DNA of 64,000 nt from Chrysopilus asiliformis (lineage: Eukaryota; Arthropoda; Insecta; Diptera; Rhagionidae). Shown here piece after piece: positions 53,245-64,000 of the stretch. Each line of letters starts with the position of its first letter. Positions within the stretch are counted from its first letter, which is position 1. The DNA is taken from NCBI GenBank assembly GCA_964034945.1, contig OZ035964.1, positions 8,018,828 to 8,082,827 of the forward strand. Direction: 5' to 3'. The notes under the pieces are model-generated. The model was not told where the DNA came from. It ran no database searches and was given only the letters and a program-made list of their open reading frames with translations. Made by a program: the position numbers and the translations under genes.

Positions 53245-54041
53245 TATAAAATTTTATGATTTTTCCCGAAAACCTTTCAAAAAAAAAATTGTTATAGCTA
53301 TTTTTTCCCCCAAAAGTTGATAGAAAACTATGATTTTCGTAAAACTCAATTGTAAGTCGCTATCTCAACGCGTTCTCGAGTTATTTAAGATACGTACAAC
53401 GGACAGACTGACAGACAGATTCACGGACATCCTCATAATTTGATCTGAAACAAAGATTTTTCGTACTGATCAGAAAGTTTCGTTCTGCTTTTGTTCTCGG
53501 GTCGGTCTTCATCATGAATACAACACTTTCCCTCAATAGCAGAGGAAAGTAAAGTTTCAACAAAACAAAAAAATTTTCACATTTCAAGTTTTTTACATTT
53601 TTATTGCTTTTGTCGCGCATCATAATTGTTCATGTTTTTGTTTGTTTTTCTGTGTAAATATATGTTGTTGTGTATAGTTTTTTTTCCAAAATACATTCTA
53701 TTTGCTTTTTTTTAAGTCTTTAAATCTATTATTATGTAAATTTCTTTTAAATATTCATTTTTTAGTTGATTTACTTTCTTAATACTAATCTTTTTGTTTG
53801 AATACGTTTTTAAGTGTTTTTTTTTTCAATTAATATACTACGCTTTTTCCCTAAACATATCTTTGACTTTTGTAAATTTAACGGTAATTCCATACATTAA
53901 TTTTTTTTTTTCATCAAACTATTATTATTATTTTTTTTTTTTTTAAATCTATTTGGCGATATTTGCTTTTATTACTCTTTGAAAACAGTCTACAGTTAAA
54001 ATCAATGGTATGAATCTTGGATAAGCCGGAATTGCATAGAC
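53245..54041. other. intergenic DNA, no gene seen
   Basis: AT-rich with long T-runs (53790-53945). A GACAGACTGACAGACAG stretch at about 53401-53420 is the only repeat. Confidence 0.4.
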
Positions 54042-54170
54042 TATGGGCCCCTGGCTGGTTCGAATCGTAAATTTAATGTTGCCAACAGGTATAGAACACT
54101 AACAAACATCGAATTTACGATTCAAATAACTCTTATCGTAATTCGGCGATAGCGCCTCCAGGAAAATTCT
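54042..54170. mobile_element. degenerate relative of the 42146 hairpin MITE
   Basis: GAATCGTAAATTTAATGTTG and CATCGAATTTACGATTC face each other around ATAGAACACTAACA, matching the middle of 42146-42274 with many changes. Confidence 0.55.
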
Positions 54171-54630
54171 CTTGGCCAGGATTCCCGTTAGGTTAGGCAG
54201 AGTAGTATCTCAATAATCCGAAATCTCGAAAATTCGACTCGACTTTTCCTCCCCACTAAAAACTATGTAATCCGAATTGATTATAATTCGATAATCCGGG
54301 TTTTGTTTCAAAATATTTTTTTTCTTTTGGCAATACCTTGCTAAATCCTCAAGCCAAAATAGACATTGCTCCGCAATTTCTTATTAACGAGTGAATAACG
54401 TTGACATGGTTTTTACAATTGAAGGGTGTTCCAAAATTTTTTTTCCAAAAATTTATACCACTAACCACACTGGTATCGCACAAGAGTTGGTACCGCCAAG
54501 TACTGGAACTTGTTAATCTATTTAAATATTTAAATTTTTATTTAAAAAGACGGTAGACTCTAAAACTTGCTCTTAAAATGTCTAACAGTTCAATACAAGA
54601 GCAATCAAAAATTTGCGACTTTTTAAGGAA

Positions 54631-55682
54631 GTTCGGCTGAAAAGTCCGTAGGCTGACACATAGATGGTGTTACTAGAATTAAATTCATATGATTTTTATT
54701 TACCACTAACCTTCAAACGATACGTGTATAAATTTTACAGCTGTCGGACAATTGGTTCGTGAGATATAGCATTGTGAGTGAAGCAACCTTTGTTATTGTA
54801 AAAAAAAAAATGGATAAAAAAGAATTTCTTGTGTTAATGAAGTATTGCTTTGGGCGCATTCACGGCACTCAACAGTTGAGAGATTACTCATCATAACCAC
54901 TGATCGGACGCCATTTTTTGTATCGAAAAATTACTGCGATACTTTTCTGCTCAACCGATGAGTGTAGAATTTTGACGTTTAATGTATCGAGGCATTCACG
55001 AGAACTCATCGAGATTTACTCAACCGTTGAGTACCGTGAATGCGCCCTTTATCATGGAAAAAAATACTGTTGAAGCCAAAGGTTGGCTTGATAAACATTA
55101 TTCGGACTCTGCACCAGGCAAATCAACCGTTGAGAAGTGGTTTGCTAAATTTAAACGAGGCGAAATGAGCACCGAACACGATGATACACGCAGTGGACAC
55201 CCGAAAGAGGCCGTAACGGACGAAAACATTAAAAAAAAGTTCAGAAAATAATTTTGAATAACCGTAAATTGAAGTTGATCGAGATAGCTGAGACTCTGAA
55301 GATATCAAAAGAGCGTGTTGCACATATCGTGCGTGAATATTTGTGTCACAAGTCGATGAAAACGATGGCAGAATTGTATGAATTAGGCTACCGTATCCAC
55401 CGTATTCTCCACATCTGGCCCCCGGTGACTTTTTCCTGTTTGCAGACCTCAAAAGAATGCTCGCCGGACAGAAAATCTGCACTATTGAAAAAGTAATCGC
55501 TGAGAGTGAGGCCTATTTTGAGGCTAAAGAAAAATCGTACTATAAAAAAATGGCATCGAAAAGTTGCATGACCGCGATATAATCGCTGTATCGCCCTCGA
55601 AGGCAACTATGTTGAATAATAAAATCGAATTTTACCAGAAAAATGTGTTTTACTATGTTAGCCTACGAACTTTTCAGCCGAC
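54631..55682 (+). pseudogene. mariner transposon, internally deleted
   Basis: Terminal repeats TCGGCTGAAAAGTCCGTAGG and CCTACGAACTTTTCAGCCGA. The coding remnant starts MDKKEFLVLMKYCF (54810), resumes after a MITE with MEKNTVEAKGWLDKHYSDSA, PGKSTVEKWFAKFKRGEMST and (after a frame break near 55245) LNNRKLKLIEIAETLKISKE. It then jumps to the C-terminal part (MAELYELGY, ECSPDRKSALLKK in a shifted frame). The helix-turn-helix region is kept, while the catalytic core with its first two Asp residues is deleted. This resembles the insect mariner clade with GKNTVEAK starts. It cannot encode active transposase. Confidence 0.85.
54852..55047. mobile_element. 196-bp MITE nested in mariner
   Basis: GGGCGCATTCACGGCACTCA and TGAGTACCGTGAATGCGCCC are the ends. 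TTT precedes and follows (54849-54851, 55048-55050). The mariner frame reads through when the element and one TTT are ignored. Inverted CTCATCG/CGATGAG motifs lie inside. Confidence 0.82.
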
Positions 55683-55689
55683 CTGTTAT

Positions 55690-57060
55690 ATCTGTTAAAA
55701 ATTGTTAGTTTTTTACAAGTATTAAGCTAATATTATCTAATTTAGGCCCGTTTGCGCGTATTATTCTTAAAAAATTAAGTTGTGGTTAGCCTACTTAAAC
55801 CGTAGAAATTCTTCGACTTAAATTTTTTAAGTTGTACATAAGTTGCTAAGTTTTGTTGGTGCAAACGGCACTTAGTCTTTTGAATAGACCAAAAATCGTA
55901 CAAATCAGGATGTGCAATCAATCAATTAATCGGATTTTTGAGATACTACTGACCTACAAGTTTCGGAGAAATAAAAATTTTGTTTTTGAGTACTCATCAA
56001 CATTGGCTTCCCGATAACAAATTCTTTGCGCAATTATTTATAGTACTTATACTAAACTATGGAAACACTTTTCCATTCTAGAGCAAAAAGGGAATTTCAA
56101 TACGGTTGCCCAGCTATGCCCTTTTCAGATACTTTGGTACGCCAATGACTGACAAATTGAGTGGTGCTTTTTTACGTTTACATAACAATAGTATTTTGTC
56201 AACATCTCTCAATGCTAAAACTAGCCACATTCTATAGAAAAAAAAACATTGTTGGCAGATTCAGCTTATTCTTATTTTTTAATTTTTTTCCCCTACCAAT
56301 GAAAATTTCCACTATTTTTTTATGATTTTTTTTTTGTTCAACTTGGCTTTAACTACAATAAGAAGCTTCCAATGCGTAAATTTCTGTGTATATGTTTTTA
56401 ATACTGATTCAACTCTGTGTAGTATCTTAAACGAAAAAAAACTGTAAATTGTCGTCGAAAAGCTGTAATTATTTGTTAAAAACTAAGATTTCCTTTGGTT
56501 TTGTTAATAATTGAGATATTTTTACAACAAAGAGAAAAAAATATGTCGTGTGTAAACAAAATACCTTAATTAATAACTGCATCTGTCAAATAGATAACAA
56601 CTAATTTTATTTAAAAAAAAAATTAATATACATAAATATTTATTCAAAAACAGCTTCCAGCTGTTAATTAAATTATGGACACTAGTTTTTTTTTCAAAAA
56701 GGAAGAAATGTAGAAAAACTTAATTCTTGGTAGCAAAAATCCCCTCCGTCCATTTCTTAATTAATTCGTGGTAGCAAAAATCCATTTCAATGTTATGGAG
56801 ATTTTCCCGAGCAATATACTCGACTTGTTCAATTTATATCAAAATATGCGTACGGGGATTTTTTTAAAAAATCAAAATGAAAGAAAATGTCTAATCTTTT
56901 GAAGCAAAAACCTATTGTGGGTAAAAAAAAAATCCCACAAAATTTTCCACAGTAAAATTCTACGAAAAATCCGACGATTAATTACTTTTATCTGAAAATA
57001 CAAAAGAGACAGCCGTAACGGCTCCCGAGGTATAGAAAAAAAATCTCTTTTTGAATATTC
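55690..57060. other. intergenic DNA, no gene seen
   Basis: AT-rich. A weak inverted pair GCCCGTTTGCGC / GTGCAAACGGCAC (about 55746 and 55860) may be an old MITE. The phrase GGTAGCAAAAATCC occurs twice (56729, 56770). Confidence 0.4.
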
Positions 57061-57068
57061 GTAGCTAA

Positions 57069-57925
57069 CACGGCCTTTACACACGACAGTCGTTTGAACT
57101 GACGGACAACTGACGAACAGACAGACTGACGAAAAGACAGACTAACTGACAGGCTGACGGACAGACTGGCTGGCAGGCTGACAGATTCAGGGCCTTTACA
57201 CGCGACAGTAGAGCTGACACAGTCTCGTGTAAATGCCTACTGGCACTGACACTTCTGTACTGATGGGAATTTTTTGTAGTCAATACAGACATGCCAGTAA
57301 TTTGACATTTCAGACTTTGAAGATGGCGGAAAATGAAGAATTTGAGGTAAATCTATTAAATTATTATGAATCCACTTTTTTAAATTAATTTTTTAAGTTT
57401 TAGGCCTATGTTACACACGGCAACTTTAAACCGATACAAAATACAAAAAGTTGCTCGTTTGTGCACGCGGAGACAAGTTGCCAGAGACTTCTGTATATTA
57501 AACAGTGAGTGTTTCATGTGTGTGTGAAGTTGTGTGAAGAACGAACCCGTTTTTTTTTTTTGATTTTGTGCTTGTGTGCGTATTTTGTCGCCTTGTTTCT
57601 ACTTTCGGAACTGGCGACATTAGCCACCGCTTCCCTCACTTCTCGCGTCTATACTTAAGAAAAGTCGCCGCTTGAAGTTGCCGTGTGTAACATAGGCCTT
57701 AGAACTCTCAGACTGGCGAAAGAAGACTATCTAAGAACGAGATAATTAAAATAATAGACACATACGAGCAAAATCCATGCCTCTGGAATACGAGTGTTGC
57801 AAACGAAGTCATTTTGAAAATGAACTGACTGCTAGTTCGCTAAATGTCTTCTAATTCGTTGTCAGCAATTTGACATTTGGAGTCTGTGCTACTGACAAGC
57901 TTTACAGTCGCATGTAAAGGCCGGG
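57069..57925 (+). mobile_element. PIF/Harbinger-type remnant with MADF gene pieces and TAA duplication
   Basis: CACGGCCTTTACACACGACA at the left and GTCGCATGTAAAGGCCGGG at the right are imperfect inverted ends with TAA outside (57066-57068, 57926-57928). A second GGCCTTTACACGCGACAGTA start at 57191 suggests a partly duplicated left end. Inside are ATG-MAENEEFE (57323-57346) followed by GTAAAT, and EIIKIIDTYEQNPCLWNTS (about 57740-57796), the start of a MADF DNA-binding domain as found in Harbinger accessory proteins. The transposase is absent. Confidence 0.72.
57403..57698. mobile_element. 296-bp MITE with TTA duplication, nested in the Harbinger remnant
   Basis: GGCCTATGTTACACACGGCA and TGCCGTGTGTAACATAGGCC are perfect ends; TTA on each side (57400-57402, 57699-57701). 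It separates the short first exon from the MADF exon. Confidence 0.88.
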
Positions 57926-58208
57926 TAAGGTCTAGTCGTCGAATACGGCTACATCAGACCAATTTTTTTCATTGGTTCTTCGCCTTTTGCGTGACTGGCA
58001 GTGGGCGCTGTTTGAATGGCAAAACCTTACATTTGTGACAAAGAAAAAGTTTTTTTTTGTGATTTTGATTGATTACTTTAAAGAAAACCGCTAGTTTAGT
58101 CTTTTTCGTTCGGTATTTAAAATGTTATTGCCGATTGACAAAATGTAGCCTAAAAAAGGCAAAAAAAAATGCAATCCGTTCCGATTCGAATTTGATTCGA
58201 TCCGATCA

Positions 58209-58374
58209 GGAGTGGTAACTTGTTTCAATCGTTTATTTCGAGTTTGAAGAAAAAGCGATATTCGTTATCTCTGTTTCGCCATGTCATTTATTTTGGTCGA
58301 AACAGGGACAGCGAATACTACTTTTTCTTCTAACTCGAAACCAACGCTTGAAACAAGTTACGGAATACCACTCC
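58209..58374. mobile_element. imperfect palindromic MITE
   Basis: GGAGTGGTAACTTGTTTCAA .. TTCGAGTTTGAAGAAAAAG .. TCTGTTTCG pairs with its inverse ending TTGAAACAAGTTACGGAATA, CCACTCC. No clear duplication. Confidence 0.65.
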
Positions 58375-59123
58375 AGCTTTTCTAACCCGACCCGAATGAA
58401 GTCTGTCGGTTCCGGTTTTGAGTCGTAGATATATGACTTTGAAGCAATAAAATTTCTTTAATGTTAAGCAAAATTCAAAGAAACGCCATTTCCCTATTAA
58501 GCTATTTTCCTTATTTTCTTTTTTTTTATTGCATTTTGATATACATTTCATATATCTACGACTAATATAAAGTTTTCTAGAATTTTATGTCGTATGTAGA
58601 GTGCATTTTGAATAAATTTCTAACGTATTGCAAATGAACAAATCAAGGTTTTTGCTTACCAACCACAATACAAATTTACAATTTTTTTTATATCATATAC
58701 AAAGAGGATTAATTGCAAATTAAATTGAATATTGCCAGACATATACAATGTTTATATATAAAAGGCGTGTCCAACCTACTGTGCCAAACTATTTATAAGT
58801 ACTCTCAAGTACTCCCGAGTTGTATTTAGTTATAAGTGTTCCCAGGGATGAGTAATTAACGGTAGTTTTATACTCCATATGCGACAATTTTGTGTAACAG
58901 TAGTTTCACACAGTAGATCGGAACGCAGCTAATAAATATACAAAAAAAATATAATTTACTTCTCTTATATTCTGTTGTTGTAAAACTAATGTTAATTGAG
59001 CGTCTTTGTGCGCAACTGATGTTAAAAAAATGTCCATTTGCGCCGAAATATTACAAAAAAAAAAAATTTCATGTGTTTCAGTGTTAATTGTTTTGCAAAA
59101 ATCTGAATGTTTTTTTATATGAC

Positions 59124-62100
59124 TTAAACATTTGGTGATATGGGACCAGGGGCGACTCCTGATGGGCCCGGTTGTGTCTGTGGCCTTCTACCTTGGAACC
59201 AGATCGTCTCCTTGTACAGGAACCATAGATCCGATGCCCACAGGAAGAAGTTCAAGAAGCCCAAAATCTGTTAATTTATTAAACAGAACAAAAAAAAATA
59301 CTTTTGTTAACTTCAACCAAATATTATTATGATTTTGCTTTCAATTTATTTAACCCCAAAAAAAAGGCAAAATGCCTCAACCAAATATTTGAAAAAAAAA
59401 CCAACTCACCAGTGATATATTGAGTCGTGAAAAACTACTCCTCGTCACTGCTGCACAACCGCATAACTCTTGGATTTTTCCTTCATCGGTGGCGGATTTA
59501 AGAGCATTCGTTCCATTCGCCCAGGCGGCGCTGCCCGATAGCCAAAATATCGCTAAAACCGTTGTTAGCATAAAATCCTGCAAAAAAAAAACATTTGATG
59601 TGAACAGCACATGACTTTCTTATGCAAAATCTGTATTATTACTCGACAAATAAAGTATTAGCTTATACAGAAATACGATTTTTTTTAAACAAAATCTAAA
59701 ATATCTCAATAACGGTAAAATATAGCGAGTAACGGTGAAAAACAAAAAAATTGTAAGAATCTTTATTCTCTTTAATTCGATTCATACATTGAACTACCGA
59801 AAAACTGTTAGTTTTCGAGTTGGTCACAAAAAAAATCATTTTTTTGAGTTAACTAACCGTTATCCCAACCATTCTATAGAAATTGTTGATTGCTATGGCA
59901 GGGGTGTGATTTTAGAGAGCGATATGTTGAAGCTGTCTTCACCTGTTTGGGGCGGCTTAATACAGAAACTTCTGTGCCAATAATGAAGGTTCTATCTAAT
60001 TTTTTTGTGGAAAAAAAATCAATATGTCGCTTACCCCATTGGAAAAGGGTCGTTTACCCCATTGGAAAAGGGTCGCTTACCCTATTATTTGCCTTTTGCG
60101 GGTCAAATGAAAAAAAAAAAACAGGCAAACCTTAGTTTTGATAGGCCTTTTAAAATATGCAATAAATTTTGAAGCGCGACAACTATAGAGAGCGGGCTCG
60201 AAAAATCATGGTTGTTTTCTTTCGCAGTTTAATTCTATACCTAATTCTACACCCAAAAATCTGCCTCTCACCGACTGCACAATCTGGTGTGATAGAGTGC
60301 TACAGAGAAGATAATGAGGAAACTTTATATATGGAAATTTGCCTCTGTTACGAATAAAAAAATATCAGTTGTGGTCAAGACAAAACTTTCTTCTACAAAA
60401 TCTACGACCCTGTGCAATTTACGCTAGAGCCCTGTCGCGTTGTCAACCTAAGACGACCTCCCAATAAATTCTTGGTTTATTCAAAAATATCAAAAACGTA
60501 CAAAATTTGAGATAACTTGAGAACGGTAAAAGATATCAATTTACGGTAAATGGCAAAAATGTAGAAAATGTTAACATATTTAATTATTCTTTTAACTGAT
60601 TTGTCGAAAAACCGTTAGTTTGCAAATTATTCGCAAAAATATGATTTTCTACATATTAATGAAAATATCTCAATAACGGTAAAACATAACGGATAACGGT
60701 ACGAAACAAAATTGTGCAGAATGCCATTCTCATTAATTCACTTCATACATTCAGTCAGCAAAAACCCGTTAATTTTCGAGATAATCGCAAAAAACTGTTT
60801 TTTTTGGAAATAACGGTTTATCTCGATAACATGTTGAGATATCGAGTTATAGCTAAAGACGAAACTGTGGGAAATTTTATTTTCTCCAAGTTTTGTCATA
60901 CTTAAGGCCACTAAAAAACGCGTAGTTTGGGAGTAAATCGAGAAAAACGAAATTGCGATTTTTGAAAAACTGCCATTTTGGATACTTCCGGTTAACGGAT
61001 TTCCACCAAAAGTTGATAGGATTGTCCCATTTCAGGACCCAACATGCCTATAAAATTTCATGGCGCTAGCTCTATTAGTTTCTGAGAAATCTTGTACACA
61101 GACTGACAGACAGACTGACAGACTGACAGACTGACAGACAGACTGACAGACAGAAAGACATTTTTATACCCGTATGGTGAAACCAAAGGGTATATTAACT
61201 TTGCCTTACCGTTTGTAACGCCAAGATCCCGTCATCGCACATAAAAATGAATTACACCAGTGTGTTTAGAATGATGAAAAAAGTTGAATTTTCCATGTCC
61301 GTCCGTCTGTCCGTCCGTCCGTCCGTCTGTCCGTCTGTCCGTCTGTCTGTCTGTCTGTGGCGCGGATTGCGGGCGCACGGATTGAGCTAGAGACTTGAAA
61401 TTTTGCGCAGATTCGTTTTTCCATTAGGGGGGGTACCCCCCATACGAACGAAATCGTTTTTTGTGAATATCTCGAAAACGGTGCATCTTATCAAAAAAGC
61501 CCAAGAACAAAAGTTATTTAGGATATGATTCTACATAAAACTCCCATACATCAAAATCCAATTGGAACAAGTTTTAAAAAAAATCTTATTGGAAGGTTTG
61601 ACTTCAAAGTGGAATTTTGATACAACTGTTCGCCGTTCACTTAAATCACCATACGGGTTTTCAATAATTGCCAGATTGGCAATTATAGCTTTTGTTATGT
61701 TTTAAATATGACTCCAATCGACTCAGGAGTGATCGGGAAATGTTTTTTAGGCAAAATTAAGAGGTCGAAATTTTTCATGAATACAATACTTTATTATACA
61801 CCGTAGAAGAAAGTAACAAATGAAATTTTTAAAAAATTGTGGGAATTTATTTTTTGAAATTTTTTGGAATCCAAAGACCGTGATTACACACGGACTAAGT
61901 GAACCGTCTCTGCTTGAACCTTTTGCGATTACACGCGGTTAAACTGAACCCCACACCGACAAGTGGAACGAATGGAAACTGGGCCATTTTTATTTCAGTA
62001 ACATCGTGGTCAGAGATAATTTATCGGAATTTCGTAGGATTGTGGGGAAAAATTAAACTTGTATAAAGACAATAAAATGGTAGAATTGTTCCATTATGAG

Positions 62101-63143
62101 TTGGTCTGTCTGTCTGTTCCTCTTTCACGCAAAAACGGCTGAACCGATTGACTTGAAATTTGGCATGAGTGTCTGTGGTAGTTCTGGTTCCAACATAGGC
62201 ATACGGAAAAGTTGCGCGAGGGGTGGGGGGGGGGGGGGGGGGTAAAGTGATTTCGAAACTTAGTTTTTGCGCTATGTTACTCGTTCGCGGGGTTCTACTG
62301 AACCGACTGGCCTGAAATTTGGCATAGATATGTTCGTCGGGGGTTCAGCTCCAACATAGACCCATTAAAAAGTAGCCCGAGAGGTGGGGTAGTAAGAGGA
62401 GGGGGTAAAGTGATCTCGAAACTTAGGTCTTCTTCTATGTTACCCTTTCGCGGGGAAACTACCGAGCCGATTGGCCTGAAGTTTAGCTCCAATATAGACC
62501 ATCTATGGCGTCTACAACCCGAATGATTTTTTCGAAACTATGTGAGAATAGGTAGCCAATCACACGTCGTTCCCCATTAACTTCAAAATGAAATCCTTTC
62601 AAAATGAAGAACTTTTCGTTCTTCTTTTCGTATCATCATTCCCACTTCGTCTCTCGCCCAAAATTTATTGAAGTTAGACGCCTGCCTGCGCCAATGTAAT
62701 CACGGTCAAATACACTAGGAGAGGGATTAATGATATCTACTTACCGCTAATGGAATTTCCGATTTGCTCCGATAGAGTTCGTCTAGCAGCGCGTAAACAA
62801 CAATTATGAATACGGAGTACATAAGCGACAGCACACCAGTCGCAACGAAAAATTGCGCATCCGTGGAAACATCGACTGACATCGATTTCTGGCAATCGGG
62901 AATCCGCTCGACACGGAACGGATAATCGATGACGATTGCCTTCGGATCGGGGCATGTAAGATCTAAATTTAGTGTGAAGTTGGCAGTCGTTACAAATGCA
63001 CATATGGAAAATATCTACGAATGAAAAATGAAATATATATTATATTGTTTTGTAGATTTTTTTAAAAATATTTTTTTACTTACAAACTGAAGAATTCGCA
63101 TAACGCCGCGAGGCTCTGAAAATGCACTCAACGAGTATTTCAT
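59124..63143 (-). CDS. SYP: synaptophysin-family vesicle membrane protein
   Basis: Minus-strand exons 63143-63084, 63014-62745, 59577-59410 and 59267-59124 join in phase 0 with GT-AG introns (69, 3167 and 142 bases) to 213 residues. Four membrane segments: about 15-35 (MRILQFIFSICAFVTTANFT), 71-95 (FFVATGVLSLMYSVFIIVVY), 111-130 (DFMLTTVLAIFWLSGSAAWA) and 163-186 (SLILGFLNFFLWASDLWFLY). Lumenal loop 1 has Cys41 and Cys61 and an NFT glycosylation site at 32; loop 2 has CGC. The motifs EPRGVMRILQ, YPFR, AQFF, GSAAWANG and ILGFLN place it in the physin branch, not synaptogyrin. Such proteins sit in synaptic vesicle membranes and partner synaptobrevin. The C-terminal tail (QTQPGPSGVAPGPISPNV) is short and Pro/Gly-rich. 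The start is the only ATG before the EPRG motif in exon 1. Intron 2 is packed with transposons. Confidence 0.92.
60430..61160 (+). repeat. repeat sharing modules with 19200-19640, ending in (GACAGACT)n
   Basis: AACGGTTTATCTCGATAACA, TTCCGGTTAACGG, CAAAAGTTGATAGGA and AAATTTCATGGC blocks recur in order at 19150-19410. It ends with a GACAGACTGACAGACA run (about 61100-61158). It lies in synaptophysin intron 2, directly before a mini-me-like copy. Confidence 0.65.
61166..61705 (+). mobile_element. mini-me-like element in synaptophysin intron 2
   Basis: ATACCCGTATGGTGAAACCA start, TTTGTAACGCCAAGATCCCG, GTCY array (about 61297-61358), GCGCACGGATTGAGCTAGAG, GGGGGGTACCCCCC and GCCAGATTGGCAATTATAGC end. 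Lacks about 35 bp before the GGGG block compared with 41420-41996. Confidence 0.8.
62095..62505 (+). mobile_element. Helitron-like copy in synaptophysin intron 2
   Basis: ATGAGTTGGTCTGTCTGTCT, GCAAAAACGGCTGAACCGAT, a G-run, then GTGATTTCGAAACTTAG and TTTCGCGGGGAAACTACCGA blocks as at 6085 and 52884. The 3' hairpin is missing. Confidence 0.55.
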
Positions 63144-64000
63144 GACGTCGTTTTTATTTTATGCTGTTTTATCGCTTTGAATTTATTTGCGGACCTTTTC
63201 AACCTGGAAAAATTAAAAAAAATTCAAGATAAAAACAATTTCTAAAAAAACTTAGTAATTTTTAAATTTTGTTTCCAAATAGAAACCCAAAAAATATTAA
63301 ATGGACGAAGTAAAAACAAATATTAAATGGAAGTAAAAACAAATATTAAATGGAAGTAAAAACATAAGAAAAGCTACAATTGCCACGGGCCAATCGACAA
63401 ATATTCTGACAGACAAAATGTTTATTTAAAAAAAAAACCCAAATGTATAGGAGAAGGGGCAAGCAGTGGTCCGATTGGATTTTGATGTATGGAACGGTTA
63501 TGTAAAATTATATTCTTAACAGATTGGGCCTTTACACATTTTTCAATAAGACTTACCGTTTTCGAGAAAATTGCAAAAAATACTGTTTCATTTGTATGGA
63601 GAAGGGGAGAAGGGGGAAGAAGGGGGGACGGAGGGACGAAGGGGGGACGGAGGGACGACGGAGGGGTGAAGGGGGGACGGAGGGGAGAAGGGGGGACGGA
63701 ATGATCCAATTTTGCCACTTTAAGAACTTAGCCTAGTACGCTTTATCTCACAGGAGGCAGCCTCGTCTATTCAGGAAGAATATTTTAAATACTATCCAAA
63801 ATTGCCTGCTAGATAGTTACTCTGTAATTTTTTCTTCGTTGCTTACCATTATTCGCTCGTTCTGCTTCATCTATCGATAGATCAAGCTCTATTTAATTCT
63901 GGTTGTACTCAATAAATACTTTGACCGTTGATTTTTCTGGCATTTTTAGTTATGTCAAATCGTACAACTTCAATTTTGGCGCGCTCTAATATCCAAATGC
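63144..64000. other. synaptophysin upstream flank
   Basis: Contains the likely promoter/5' UTR side of the minus-strand gene. It also has three AAATATTAAATGGA-type units (63290-63360), a mini-me-like fragment and the purine minisatellite. No further exon was identified. Confidence 0.4.
63597..63702. repeat. G/A-rich minisatellite
   Basis: GAAGGGGGGACGGAGGGACG units of about 20-22 bp, four to five copies, purine-only except ACG steps. The six frames through it give repetitive peptides and no gene. Confidence 0.8.

Overview
This window is intron-rich, AT-rich, transposon-laden animal DNA. Three conserved genes identify it as insect and most probably dipteran: cubitus interruptus (ci, the Hedgehog-pathway Gli factor), the mu1 subunit of the AP-1 clathrin adaptor, and a synaptophysin-family vesicle protein. 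The Ci protein follows the fly form closely: YSELQF start region, SYGH motif, five C2H2 fingers, three PKA sites and the SLLEENR end. Species cannot be named. A true synaptophysin argues against Drosophila itself, which as I recall keeps only synaptogyrin.

Layout. 1-12.5 kb holds no host gene, only layered repeats: mini-me-like (GTCY)n elements, hAT and mariner remnants and 3-bp-TSD palindromic MITEs, several nested in one another. 12,535-15,729 is a complete, apparently intact DNA transposon with TTAA target duplications, short terminal inverted repeats, clusters of a 12-bp subterminal motif at both ends, and a four-exon gene for a 683-residue DDE-like protein. This is the best candidate for a poorly described system. 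15.7-24.9 kb is again repeats. ci occupies 24,992-34,003 on the plus strand (its first coding exon was not found), with an intronic 32-bp tandem array split by a TTAA/CCC MITE. 34-45.3 kb is a dense repeat zone: gypsy integrase remnant, hAT, two nested piggyBac-like elements and foldbacks. AP-1 mu (four exons, complete, 422 aa) is at 45,366-47,952, followed at once by a 3.4-kb tandem/foldback complex centred on a spacerless palindrome of about 650 bp. 51.6-59 kb contains Helitron-like, mariner and Harbinger/MADF relics. The synaptophysin gene (four exons, 213 aa) is on the minus strand at 59,124-63,143.

The three host genes work in unrelated processes (Hedgehog transcription, trans-Golgi/endosome sorting, synaptic vesicles), so they are neighbours rather than a pathway. 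The strength of the window is its transposon stratigraphy: at least four hAT insertions with 8-bp duplications, about ten MITEs with TTA/TAA duplications, three TTAA/CCC elements, several TA elements and several filled/empty site pairs allow relative dating from sequence alone. No tRNA, rRNA, CRISPR array or prokaryotic feature was seen.
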